A DNA stretch of 11,933 nt from Minisyncoccota bacterium (GCA_018062165.1 JAGOSU010000021.1:1-11933), one strand, 5' to 3'; counted from the first letter of the stretch, positions 1 to 7,006 are shown. Notes: generated by a model from the letters alone, not told the origin. Program-made: numbers and translations.

Positions 1-1390
1 TCGGAGTGGCGGTCATCGAGAGCAGGTGCGGAGAGAGTCCCTCCTTACGCACCAGTTTCTGCCGGTGCGCCTTACCGAAGCGGTGTTGCTCGTCGATGAT
101 GGCATAGGCGAGGTTTTGGAACTGGAGTGACTGGTACACCAGTGCATGCGTACCAATGACAATGGGAATCTCGCCGTTGGCAACCCATTTTGCAAACTGC
201 GCACGAGAAATCTTCGTTGATTCTTCTTTATTGATTTTGCTCGGGAACTTGCGACACTCGCTTCCGGTAATGAGGCCGATGGGAATGGGATGCTGTTTGA
301 AGTAGGAGACAAACGTAGAGAAGTGCTGCTTGGCGAGTATTTCAGTCGGGCACATGTAGGCAACCTGCAGATACCCACCAAGGCGGCGTTTCAGTATTCC
401 TTTGGCGCCCGTCTCAACTGCAGGGTGCGAGCTTGCCACCATGTACGCAGTTGCTGCTGCTACCGCAGTCTTTCCACTGCCCACATCTCCTTCAAGGAGG
501 CGGCGCATCGGGTGCGACTCTTCGAAGTTGGCGACAATATCTTCGATAGCTCTGGTCTGTGCGTTGGTCGGCGGGAAGGGGAAGGAGGTAATAAAGTCAG
601 CGAGCGCCTTGCGATTGGCGTCCACCGGGAGTGCACGTTCCTTGAGTGACTTTGCTTTGTTCGATTGCACGGCAAGTTGAATTGCAAATACTTCTTCAAA
701 CGCGAAGCGCTTACGAGCGGCGTCTGCATCTTTTTGTTTTCTCGGGGCGTGCACCCAGACGAGTGCGGTTGAAAGTCCGGGAAGGTTATAGCGGTCGAGG
801 ATGTCTTGGGGAATGGGGTCCTCAATTGTTTCGTGCGCTCTGGCTTCAAAGACGCGCTTCATCGCGTGTAGCAGCCAGAGGGAAGAAATACCTTTGCTTT
901 CGGAGTAGATAGGGTACAGCGCTTCACTGTCTGGCAGTTCGCTGTGCGCGAAGAGGTTATCAACTGCCTCTTCTGGGCGTACTGCTGAGCGGTCTACTGC
1001 AGGGTTTGCAATGTAGGGAGAAGACGAAGAGCCCGTGACTTTACCAGTCACCTTCACCACCTGGCCATCGGTCAACATCTTCGCGATGTAGGGCTGGGAG
1101 AACCAACGGAGCTTGATGCGCCCACTTGCGTCTTCCAGCCACGCCTCTGCCATAGGGCGACGGCTCTTCCACGCCTTCTTGGTCTCCGGTTTGCGAATGG
1201 TGCCGTAGAGCGTAACTTCTCCGCCAAACGTTGCGCCTGAGATCGTGCCCGCAGGCCCTGCTGCTTCGTAGCGAGCGGGGTAGTGGTAGAGCAAATCGCG
1301 GATGGTTTGTATGCCAAGCTTTGCGAGCGCCTTTTTCTGCTCAGGCTTGAGGCGAGTGAAGTGCTTTTCGATGGGGTCTCCCGGCAACAT
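1..1390 (-). CDS. recG: ATP-dependent DNA helicase RecG (partial, C-terminus beyond window)
   Basis: RecG is a superfamily 2 helicase that remodels stalled replication forks and branched recombination intermediates. The first 463 codons are present; the rest lies left of position 1. An N-terminal helical stretch (motif IRDLLYHYPARYE, about residues 28-40) precedes the OB-fold wedge domain (about 50-150), which reads TLYGTIRKPE and later VVKVTGKV. The helicase core shows Walker A GDVGSGKT (302-308), motif Ia CPTEILAKQH, the GTHALVYQ segment, the DEQHRFG Walker B box (D433-H436) and SMTATP at the window edge. Extra residues lie between Walker A and motif Ia (around ETGAKGILKRR) and after LITGS, compared with typical RecG. 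The ATG at 1388-1390 was chosen because the N-terminus then matches the family and a TATACT box lies 6 bases upstream. The gene is divergent from the exported-protein block. Identification is firm; only the missing C-terminus is unseen. Confidence 0.96.
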   Translation of the reverse strand, partial: MLPGDPIEKHFTRLKPEQKKALAKLGIQTIRDLLYHYPARYEAAGPAGTISGATFGGEVTLYGTIRKPETKKAWKSRRPMAEAWLEDASGRIKLRWFSQPYIAKMLTDGQVVKVTGKVTGSSSSPYIANPAVDRSAVRPEEAVDNLFAHSELPDSEALYPIYSESKGISSLWLLHAMKRVFEARAHETIEDPIPQDILDRYNLPGLSTALVWVHAPRKQKDADAARKRFAFEEVFAIQLAVQSNKAKSLKERALPVDANRKALADFITSFPFPPTNAQTRAIEDIVANFEESHPMRRLLEGDVGSGKTAVAAATAYMVASSHPAVETGAKGILKRRLGGYLQVAYMCPTEILAKQHFSTFVSYFKQHPIPIGLITGSECRKFPSKINKEESTKISRAQFAKWVANGEIPIVIGTHALVYQSLQFQNLAYAIIDEQHRFGKAHRQKLVRKEGLSPHLLSMTATP

Positions 1391-1396
1391 ACGTAC

Positions 1397-1402
1397 AGTA
1401 TA
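1397..1402 (-). promoter_or_regulatory. -10 box of recG, 6 bases from the ATG
   Basis: TATACT on the minus strand ends exactly 6 bases before the recG ATG. A start 7 bases downstream of the -10 would put the transcript 5' end on the start codon, giving a leaderless mRNA. No convincing -35 hexamer lies at 16-18 bp spacing and there is no Shine-Dalgarno sequence. Confidence 0.55.
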
Positions 1403-1409
1403 TCGCTCG

Positions 1410-1438
1410 TTTACAAGAGAAGCTTTTCATTGCATAGT
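1410..1438 (+). promoter_or_regulatory. Sigma70-like promoter of the exported Ig-like protein gene
   Basis: TTTACA (1410-1415), a 17-bp spacer and CATAGT (1433-1438) form a good sigma70-type promoter. The -10 ends 6 bases before the ATG at 1445, again pointing to a leaderless message. The promoter faces away from recG and the two promoters lie within about 40 bp, so they could compete or be co-regulated. Confidence 0.6.
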
Positions 1439-1444
1439 CCTCTC

Positions 1445-2278
1445 ATGAACAAGCTCATCGTCGCTGCACTGGTGCTCGCAATTCTTATCACCCCCTCAGG
1501 TGCGCTCGCTGCTACGAAGAAGCCATCCGTCACCGTCGTACTTCCTACGAAGGGGGCAAGCTATGACCGGTTGGCCGAGATGCCTGTTTCATTTACCTAC
1601 GAGAACGTGACCCGTCCTATGGTCGTCGTTACAAATCTCAAGCTCGTGAAGCAGGACACCAAGCACCCTGGCATAGGCTTTAGCTCGGGAAGCGGCTACC
1701 AGCACACCCTCTATGCTGGCCAGACTACGGGAGGATTCGTGCACGATTGGGGACTGAATTCCACCATCCCAGGGAAATATGAGATTCGCGCTGAACTACA
1801 TGAGTGCAACCCTAAGGGATGCGATATGGCACCCGCTGGCAAACTCCTCTCCAAGAAAGGGAAGGCGGTGACGTTTACCGTACGCAATGATGCAGGCACG
1901 ACGATTGAGTCGACTGGAAACACAGGCACTACCGTTGACCTCACCTCTCCTGACGGTGGTGAGTCCTATATCGCAGGCTCAAACAAGAAACTTGCTATCA
2001 AGTGGGAAGCTGCAGGTGTTCCAAAGGGCGCCACCGTCTGTACCACCCTTGAGAAGCGCGGTTCGGGAAGCATGTTTGCCTTCCCGGGAGAGAAGTCCTG
2101 CAAGAAGGCGAAGAATGGCAAGGACTCGGTGAGCGGGAAGCTCATTCAGACCGCAGGCTATGACCTTGGCCCTGGTGACTACTGGGCACGCGTCACCATC
2201 GGCGCAAAAGCGTCAGGAGGTAAGGACGGCGCAACACTCGCGCAAGATATTAGCGAGTCGTTCTTCACGCTCAAGTAG
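1445..2278 (+). CDS. Exported two-domain Ig-like protein
   Basis: This 277-aa protein has no recognisable enzyme motif. A Sec signal peptide (residues 1-22, hydrophobic core then GALA before ATKK) predicts export. Residues about 25-155 form one beta-rich domain (starting PSVTVVLPTKGASY). Residues about 164-277 form a second that starts LTSPDGGESYIAGS and continues to an IKW tryptophan. That SPxGGE...G...I.W pattern is the one seen in Kre9/Knh1-like Ig-fold domains, which are common in Patescibacteria exported proteins. Several cysteines (ECNPKGC, CTTLE, KSCKK) could form disulfides outside the cell. There is no LPxTG sorting signal or C-terminal membrane helix, so it is probably released or held non-covalently. 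The ATG at 1445 was chosen over an upstream in-frame start because it begins the signal peptide and sits 6 bases after a -10 box. It heads a run of four exported proteins. The exact function is unknown. Confidence 0.85.
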   Translation: MNKLIVAALVLAILITPSGALAATKKPSVTVVLPTKGASYDRLAEMPVSFTYENVTRPMVVVTNLKLVKQDTKHPGIGFSSGSGYQHTLYAGQTTGGFVHDWGLNSTIPGKYEIRAELHECNPKGCDMAPAGKLLSKKGKAVTFTVRNDAGTTIESTGNTGTTVDLTSPDGGESYIAGSNKKLAIKWEAAGVPKGATVCTTLEKRGSGSMFAFPGEKSCKKAKNGKDSVSGKLIQTAGYDLGPGDYWARVTIGAKASGGKDGATLAQDISESFFTLK

Positions 2279-2308
2279 CTTCTCCCGTTCTTCACACAGT
2301 TCGTGCGG

Positions 2309-2314
2309 TACTAT
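2309..2314 (+). promoter_or_regulatory. -10-like box before the amidase gene
   Basis: TACTAT ends 6 bases before the ATG at 2321, the same spacing as at recG and the preceding gene. No clear -35 is visible at 16-18 bp. The AGGGA next to the ATG is too close to serve as a Shine-Dalgarno sequence. This could be a second promoter inside the exported-protein block or chance. Confidence 0.4.
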
Positions 2315-2320
2315 AGGGAC

Positions 2321-3472
2321 ATGAAGGTCCTACTCGCACTGCTGCTTCTCTTTGTTATTTCCTCAGCACACGTTGCTGACGCCGCCACCGTAAACGCTGA
2401 CCTGCTTCGTGCTCAGTATGAACTAGCCGGAGCAGGCGGCGAGAAGGTACGCGTGCTTGTAATGCCAGGACACGAGCCTGGTTATGGCGGTGCAGAGTAT
2501 CGAGGGATTCGCGAGCGGGAGATTGCTGTTGAGATAGCAGATAAACTTGCCGCGGAGCTGCGTAAAGACCCAAGACTCGAGGTGTTTGTCGCGCGCGACA
2601 CGCTTTCCTGGAATCAGGAACTCGCTACGTACTTTGAAAAGAACTGGAAGGGCATACAGAAGTTCGTGAAAGCACAGAAGAGAACGATGGAAAAGCTCCT
2701 CAAGAAGGGAGAAGTTGAAGACCGCGAATTTGAAGTTGCGCACAACACTGCTGCCACCGATGTTGCGCTTCGTCTCTACGGCATCAATAAGTGGGGGAAC
2801 GAGAACGACATTGACCTCGCTATTCATGTGCATCTTAATGACAACCTCGGGCACGGGTTAAGTGCTCCTGGGTTCCATTCAGGATTTGCGGTCTATGTTC
2901 CCGATGAGCACTACGACAACGCTTCGGTGAGCCTCGCGCTCGGGGAAGCGGTTGCCTCTGAGCTCAATCATTGGAACGCAACGTCGACGCTTCCAATCGA
3001 AAACTATGGTGTTGTTCCCGACCAGGACCTGATTGCACTCGGTTCCTTCAACACCGCAGACTTCGCGAGCATCCTTGTCGAGTATGCGTACATCTATGAA
3101 TCAAAGATTTCATATCCTGAAGCACGTGGTGCGGTGGTCTCTGATTTTGCGTATCAGACATATCGCGGCATTGAAAAGTTCTTCGGTGCTCCGGTTGTCG
3201 GCGACGACACACTCGTACTTCCGTATCCGTGGGTGACGGAGTCTTTGGTTGTCGGCTCTTCAAGCTCGCAGGCATATGCGCTTCAGGTGGCGCTTCATAA
3301 GCTCGGCTTCTATCCGCCTGCAGGTGAACTCCTCATCGGTTGTCCTGTCTCAGGGTACGTGGGTGAGTGCACCGTGCGTGCGTTGAAGAGCTTCCAGGCA
3401 TCAAAAGGTCTCGAGCAGACAGGTTCGATTGGGCCTAAAACCAAGGCAGCTCTACAAGCAGCGGGTTTTTGA
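2321..3472 (+). CDS. Exported N-acetylmuramoyl-L-alanine amidase with peptidoglycan-binding domain
   Basis: This 383-aa protein is predicted to cut the bond between N-acetylmuramic acid and the L-Ala of the peptide stem. A signal peptide (1-21, ending VADA) exports it. The Amidase_3-type catalytic domain spans about residues 42-290. Putative zinc ligands are H51 (VMPGHEPG), E65 (EREIAVEIA) and H171 (IHVHLND), and the catalytic Glu is E254 (SILVEYAYI). The stretch between E65 and H171 is about twice as long as in ordinary Amidase_3 enzymes and carries a charged helical segment (about 95-160). A C-terminal PG_binding_1 domain (about 313-381; ALQVALHKLGFYPP, then VRALKSFQ, KGLEQTGSIGPKTKAAL) should dock it on the wall. 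The ATG at 2321 starts the signal peptide; a GTG at 2303 is less likely. The gene lies 42 bases after the preceding stop, and its TGA touches the next gene's -10 box. Family assignment is firm from motifs; activity is inferred. Confidence 0.9.
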   Translation: MKVLLALLLLFVISSAHVADAATVNADLLRAQYELAGAGGEKVRVLVMPGHEPGYGGAEYRGIREREIAVEIADKLAAELRKDPRLEVFVARDTLSWNQELATYFEKNWKGIQKFVKAQKRTMEKLLKKGEVEDREFEVAHNTAATDVALRLYGINKWGNENDIDLAIHVHLNDNLGHGLSAPGFHSGFAVYVPDEHYDNASVSLALGEAVASELNHWNATSTLPIENYGVVPDQDLIALGSFNTADFASILVEYAYIYESKISYPEARGAVVSDFAYQTYRGIEKFFGAPVVGDDTLVLPYPWVTESLVVGSSSSQAYALQVALHKLGFYPPAGELLIGCPVSGYVGECTVRALKSFQASKGLEQTGSIGPKTKAALQAAGF

Positions 3473-3478
3473 TATACT
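3468..3478 (+). promoter_or_regulatory. Extended -10 promoter element before the 107-aa gene
   Basis: TGA-TATACT reads as an extended -10 (TG, one base, then TATACT at 3473-3478). The hexamer ends 6 bases before the ATG at 3485. The TG is part of the amidase TGA stop codon, so stop codon and promoter element are fused. No -35 is seen, which an extended -10 can tolerate. Confidence 0.5.
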
Positions 3479-3484
3479 AGAGCA

Positions 3485-3808
3485 ATGAAGACATACGCAC
3501 TCGTGCTCGCTGTTCTTATTCTTGCTATGCCGTTTTCGGCAGACGCTGCAGTCAAAAAAACGAACATCACCTGTGACGTAACGGCATCCTCTAGCGTCGT
3601 GAAGAAGGGGGAGAAAGTTACTATTTCTTGGGTAAGCTCGCATTCCATCCTTACCTACGGCCCTACTGGGGAAAAGATTGCTCCGTTTGGGAGCATGGAG
3701 GTCATGCCCGAAAAGCGCACCATCTACAAGTTCAAGTTTGTCGGCATCGGCGGCAATGAGAAATGTGGTGTCCGGGTGCGCATCGCGGGCGAGACGGTTG
3801 CTCCGTAA
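3485..3808 (+). CDS. Small exported single-domain Ig-like protein
   Basis: This 107-aa protein has a signal peptide (1-21, ending SADA) and one compact beta-sandwich-like domain (about 26-104). It aligns with an internal domain of the 638-aa protein downstream. Shared features, in order, are C-x-VTA, G-x-x-V-x-x-(S/T)-W, GPxGE, AP-x-GS, an aromatic strand, GI-x-G and a second cysteine near the end. The two cysteines (ITCDVTA and EKCGVRV) probably form a disulfide once exported. It has no catalytic motif, anchor or sorting signal. It looks like a free-standing version of a module used in the larger surface protein, possibly a partner or subunit in the same structure. The ATG at 3485 starts the signal peptide. 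The domain relationship is read directly from the sequence; the role is unknown. Confidence 0.85.
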   Translation: MKTYALVLAVLILAMPFSADAAVKKTNITCDVTASSSVVKKGEKVTISWVSSHSILTYGPTGEKIAPFGSMEVMPEKRTIYKFKFVGIGGNEKCGVRVRIAGETVAP

Positions 3809-3820
3809 CTATTCCCCACA

Positions 3821-3842
3821 GAGGCCTTGCCTCTCAAGAGGC
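3821..3842. promoter_or_regulatory. Three-part GAGGC/GCCTC/GAGGC element with alternative hairpins
   Basis: GAGGC (3821-3825), GCCTC (3829-3833) and GAGGC (3838-3842) lie in series. The middle copy can pair with either the first (loop CTT) or the last (loop TCAA), never both. There is no U tract after it, so it is not a standard terminator. It could act as an RNA switch on read-through from the upstream gene, as an operator, or be incidental. Confidence 0.3.
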
Positions 3843-3847
3843 CATGC

Positions 3848-3870
3848 TACGCTTAGGTGGTAAAACCTAA
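3848..3870 (+). promoter_or_regulatory. Possible weak promoter and TTAGGT inverted repeat before the 638-aa gene
   Basis: TTGCCT (3827-3832), a 15-bp spacer and TACGCT (3848-3853) make a weak promoter candidate. A perfect inverted repeat TTAGGT (3853-3858) / ACCTAA (3865-3870) with a 6-base loop follows, between the putative transcription start and the ATG at 3881. It could be an operator or a leader hairpin. Evidence is sequence symmetry only. Confidence 0.25.
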
Positions 3871-3880
3871 CCCGTATCCT

Positions 3881-5797
3881 ATGTCTTCATTACGCAATTG
3901 GCTTGCCGGAGCAGCAGCTGTTCTCGTGCTCGCCGTTCCTTCCTACGCATCCGCTCAGTCTTCAACGATTGCGGAATTGCAGGCGCTCATCGCTCAGCTT
4001 CTGGCGCAGCTCGCAGCACTGCAGGAAGAAGTATCGGTAGAAAGCTATGCTCTTGTGGGCGTGGTGTCGGAAGATGACCCTCTTCTCGTTACCTTCAAGT
4101 ACACCATGAACCAGAGCGAGAGCTGTGATGGGGGAAGATACCGCCTGCACTTTGGTGATGATGGACTAGGAAACGAGCTCCGTTTCGACCAAGGCACCTG
4201 TAACGCCTATACGCAGTATACGGAGCACGAATACGATGAGGATGGAACCTACACCGCAACGCTGTATGAGACTACAAACTTTGGCGAACGTATTCTCCAA
4301 ACAACAACCGTCGTTGTCGGTGATGAATCAGAGGTACGGAGAGTGTCAGTCGCTGAGGTGAGGGATAATGGCGTGAAAGTGCGTTACCAAAACCTCCCAG
4401 AGTATTCGTACATCGAACTCTTCTGGCTCAATGAGGATAATCGGTTCCGAAGCATAACTCGAAGTCAGGTTCCAAACGGGGGAGACGGCTCGAAGTTTAT
4501 CGAACTGCCTTCAGACGCGCCGAGCGGAACCTATATCGCGTCCGCACGAAAACTGGGTACCGACATGATTGTGGACAGCGACACGTTCACGATTGTGCAA
4601 GACGAGAATGGAGTGCGTGAGCTTCTTGAGGCCGCATGGAACGACATTGAGGATGCGTGGGAAGATCTTAATGATGCAGACGACAATGGCATGGACACAG
4701 CTGACGCAGAGGCGACGCTTCAAGACGCAGATGATCTTCTAGAGGAGGCGGAGGAGCTTCTTGATGACGGGGATACGGCAAGCGCGCTTGATTTAATCGT
4801 AGAGGCGCAGGATCTTATTGATCGCGCGCTGGTGCTCCTTGGTGAGGACGAGGAGTCGCTTGAAATAATCGACGTTGAAGTTGAGGTCAATGATCCGGAC
4901 GAGGGACCTGCACCTCTTACGATTGTCGTCACGGGACAAGTCGAGGCACAGGAAGATGGTAGCTGTCCAATTGAATTCCCGGACACCACGCTTGATTGGG
5001 GAGACGGAACGACCGGCTCTGTTATGGCACAGGCAGTATCAACCGCCAGTGGCGGAAGTGGTTGCCGACAGACACTTACGCAGTCGTACACACACACCTA
5101 CACAACGCCGGGAACCTATCTGGTGAGTTACATCGCCGAAGGACACCGTCGTGACACCGCCCGCATTGACGTTACCGGCACCGTTATTCCAAGGGAACCA
5201 GTACCATCCTGCACAGTAACGGCAGACGATAACAGCGTGTCAGCAGGACAATCAGTACTGCTGACGTGGGCAAGCAAGAACACAAGTTACGTGAGGGGGC
5301 CGAACGGGGAACAGCTCGCTCCGAACGGGAGTAAGTCCTATCAGGTGACGAGTACAACCACCTTCGGATTCACAGCCTACGGCATCAGTGGCGGCAAGGT
5401 GGGATGCTCAACAACGGTCTCCGTCGACACTCCAGCCGCAACCCCAACCCTTAGCTTCACTGGTCCGCGCCTCGTTCTTCCGGGGGAGCCCGCAACGCTC
5501 TCGTGGAGCACGACGAACGCTCAGCGCTGCGTGCTTTCAGACAACTTCGGTATGGAAACGAAGGTCCAGACAGGCAACGCCGAGTACGATGCCTACCCGT
5601 ACCAGACCACTACGTACCGTCTCTGGTGCGCGAACGACCCTGGTACCGGCAAGGACGGTCCTGCGGTCGAAAAATCCCTCACCGTTCGCGTCATAGAGCG
5701 TACCAACCGAGGCCAATTACCGGCCGCTGCGCTCACATCAATTACGGGCCAGCTTGATGTCATCCTTAAGGGCTTCAAGGAACTCTTCGGGAACTAA
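3881..5797 (+). CDS. Large exported multi-domain surface protein (coiled coil, PKD and Ig-like domains)
   Basis: This 638-aa protein is built from a signal peptide (1-26, ending ASAQ), a short coiled coil (about 27-52, AELQALIAQLLAQL), a PKD-like domain (about 58-150, LHFGDDG then HEYDEDGTYTATL) and a second beta domain (about 151-238). An acidic helical segment follows (about 240-325, rich in Asp, Glu, Leu and Ala, with DADDNGMD resembling half of an EF-hand loop). Then come a clear PKD domain (about 328-433, LDWGDGTTG and HTYTTPGTYLVSY) and two Ig-like domains (about 442-515 and 519-606, both with a core WxS/T strand). A short C-terminal helix ends it (GQLDVILKGFKELFG). No LPxTG or C-terminal membrane helix is visible. 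The signal peptide plus coiled-coil start is typical of Patescibacteria surface proteins. The first Ig-like domain matches the 107-aa protein just upstream. The ATG at 3881 gives a normal signal peptide; a GTG at 3857 would add eight residues and cannot be excluded. A structural or adhesive role is inferred. Confidence 0.85.
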   Translation: MSSLRNWLAGAAAVLVLAVPSYASAQSSTIAELQALIAQLLAQLAALQEEVSVESYALVGVVSEDDPLLVTFKYTMNQSESCDGGRYRLHFGDDGLGNELRFDQGTCNAYTQYTEHEYDEDGTYTATLYETTNFGERILQTTTVVVGDESEVRRVSVAEVRDNGVKVRYQNLPEYSYIELFWLNEDNRFRSITRSQVPNGGDGSKFIELPSDAPSGTYIASARKLGTDMIVDSDTFTIVQDENGVRELLEAAWNDIEDAWEDLNDADDNGMDTADAEATLQDADDLLEEAEELLDDGDTASALDLIVEAQDLIDRALVLLGEDEESLEIIDVEVEVNDPDEGPAPLTIVVTGQVEAQEDGSCPIEFPDTTLDWGDGTTGSVMAQAVSTASGGSGCRQTLTQSYTHTYTTPGTYLVSYIAEGHRRDTARIDVTGTVIPREPVPSCTVTADDNSVSAGQSVLLTWASKNTSYVRGPNGEQLAPNGSKSYQVTSTTTFGFTAYGISGGKVGCSTTVSVDTPAATPTLSFTGPRLVLPGEPATLSWSTTNAQRCVLSDNFGMETKVQTGNAEYDAYPYQTTTYRLWCANDPGTGKDGPAVEKSLTVRVIERTNRGQLPAAALTSITGQLDVILKGFKELFGN

Positions 5798-5806
5798 CCT
5801 TCAGTA

Positions 5807-5843
5807 AAAACACCCGCAGGGCCCTAGGCTCTGCGGGTGTTTT
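5807..5843. terminator. Strong intrinsic terminator after the exported-protein block
   Basis: A 13-bp perfect stem, AAAACACCCGCAG (5807-5819) with CTGCGGGTGTTTT (5831-5843), encloses an 11-base loop whose GGCC/GGCT ends can pair further to a 3-base loop. The T run follows on the plus strand and an A run precedes it, so it could work in both directions. It begins 9 bases after the stop of the 638-aa gene and ends 23 bases before the malic enzyme ATG. Confidence 0.92.
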
Positions 5844-5852
5844 GGTATCTGT

Positions 5853-5858
5853 TAGTAT
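5853..5858 (+). promoter_or_regulatory. -10-like box before the malic enzyme gene
   Basis: TAGTAT ends 8 bases before the ATG at 5867 and starts 9 bases after the terminator. No -35 is recognisable because that position falls within the terminator hairpin. A start site just before the ATG would give an almost leaderless message. Confidence 0.45.
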
Positions 5859-5866
5859 GGGTGCCT

Positions 5867-7006
5867 ATGGCCCCTGATGACATTCTTGCGACCTACCGGA
5901 AGGTAGGTGGACGCGTTGAAACTCGCGGCAAGGTGACCCTTACCTCAAAGGAAGATTTCGCACTCTTCTATACGCCGGGCGTGGGGAAGGTGTCCATGCA
6001 TCTTGCAGAACATCCTGAAGACGCGCGCGAACTCTCCATAAAAGGAAACAGTGTGGCGGTAGTGTCTGATGGCACGGCGGTGCTTGGTCTCGGTAACATT
6101 GGTCCGTATGGCGCGCTCCCGGTGATGGAAGGCAAGGCACTTATCTTCAAGCAACTGGCCAATATTGATGCGTGGCCACTCGTGCTTGATACCAAAGACC
6201 CAGAAGAGATTATCCGTATTGTTAAAGCGATAGCACCAAACTTCGGTGGTATCAACCTTGAAGACATTGCGGCGCCGCAGTGTTTTGAAATTGAGCGCAG
6301 ACTGATTGAGGAACTTGATATCCCCGTCATGCACGACGACCAGCATGGCACTGCTATCGTGACGCTCGCCGGTCTCATTAACGCGGCTACGGTGACGGGA
6401 CGTGATTTGAACACTTCGAGGGTGGTCGTGAACGGCGTCGGAGCGGCAGGCAGCGCTATCATGCGTCTGTTGAAGCGCTACGCTCCCGGCATGTCGCTTC
6501 TTGCCGTTGATACTAAAGGCATCATTTCAAGCGGAATAGAGGGGCTCAACGCAGAGAAGCGCTCTCTTATCGACGACGGCATTATTCTTGGGGAAGAGAG
6601 TGGTGACCTCACAAAGGCATTAACAGGAGCGGATATTTTTATCGGTGTCTCGAAGGGCAACATCCTCTCGGGTGAGATGGTGAAAAAGATGAATGCAGAC
6701 CCCATTATCTTCGCGATGGCAAACCCAGTTCCGGAAATCATGCCGGAGGAGGCGAAGGCTGCTGGAGCTGCCGTTATGGCAACGGGACGCTCAGACTTCC
6801 CAAACCAGATTAATAATGCGCTCGTGTTCCCGGGCGTGTTTCGTGGTGCGCTTGATGGCAAGGTCCGCAAGATTACGGAAGATATGAAGCTCAATGCGGC
6901 GAAGGCGATTGCTGCGCTTGTTGAGACACCGAGCGCTGAGTGCATCATTCCGGATATCCTCGACGAGCGGGTGGTAGCAGCGGTCGCAAACGCTATACAG
7001 TCATGA
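5867..7006 (+). CDS. NAD(P)-dependent malic enzyme (short bacterial type)
   Basis: This 379-aa cytoplasmic enzyme is predicted to decarboxylate malate to pyruvate and CO2 while reducing NAD(P)+. The catalytic Tyr is Y35 (FYTPGVG) and the catalytic Lys is probably K91 (VMEGKALIFK). Metal-binding residues are E132-D133 (NLEDIAAP) and an Asp of HDDQHGTA (156-163). The dinucleotide fold has GVGAAG at 190-195, and late conserved segments read AMANPVPE and GRSDFPNQINN. Length fits the compact class without the phosphotransacetylase-like extension of MaeB. NAD versus NADP preference cannot be read with confidence, so no symbol is given. The ATG at 5867 was chosen over a GTG at 5837, which lies inside the terminator stem. 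Its TGA overlaps the purD ATG (ATGA), implying coupled translation. In an organism that probably lacks a full TCA cycle, it would feed pyruvate and NADH or NADPH from imported or locally made malate. Confidence 0.94.
   Translation: MAPDDILATYRKVGGRVETRGKVTLTSKEDFALFYTPGVGKVSMHLAEHPEDARELSIKGNSVAVVSDGTAVLGLGNIGPYGALPVMEGKALIFKQLANIDAWPLVLDTKDPEEIIRIVKAIAPNFGGINLEDIAAPQCFEIERRLIEELDIPVMHDDQHGTAIVTLAGLINAATVTGRDLNTSRVVVNGVGAAGSAIMRLLKRYAPGMSLLAVDTKGIISSGIEGLNAEKRSLIDDGIILGEESGDLTKALTGADIFIGVSKGNILSGEMVKKMNADPIIFAMANPVPEIMPEEAKAAGAAVMATGRSDFPNQINNALVFPGVFRGALDGKVRKITEDMKLNAAKAIAALVETPSAECIIPDILDERVVAAVANAIQS

Noticed and set aside
13..849. Several minus- and plus-strand open frames over the left edge
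   Set aside because: All overlap recG, whose frame runs unbroken from 1390 to the edge with helicase motifs in order.
3881..5797. Sortase or C-terminal anchor signal in the 638-aa protein
   Set aside because: No LPxTG-type motif, terminal hydrophobic helix or basic tail is present.
5837..5866. An upstream GTG start for malic enzyme
   Set aside because: It falls inside the terminator stem; the ATG at 5867 gives the family-typical N-terminus and follows a -10 box.
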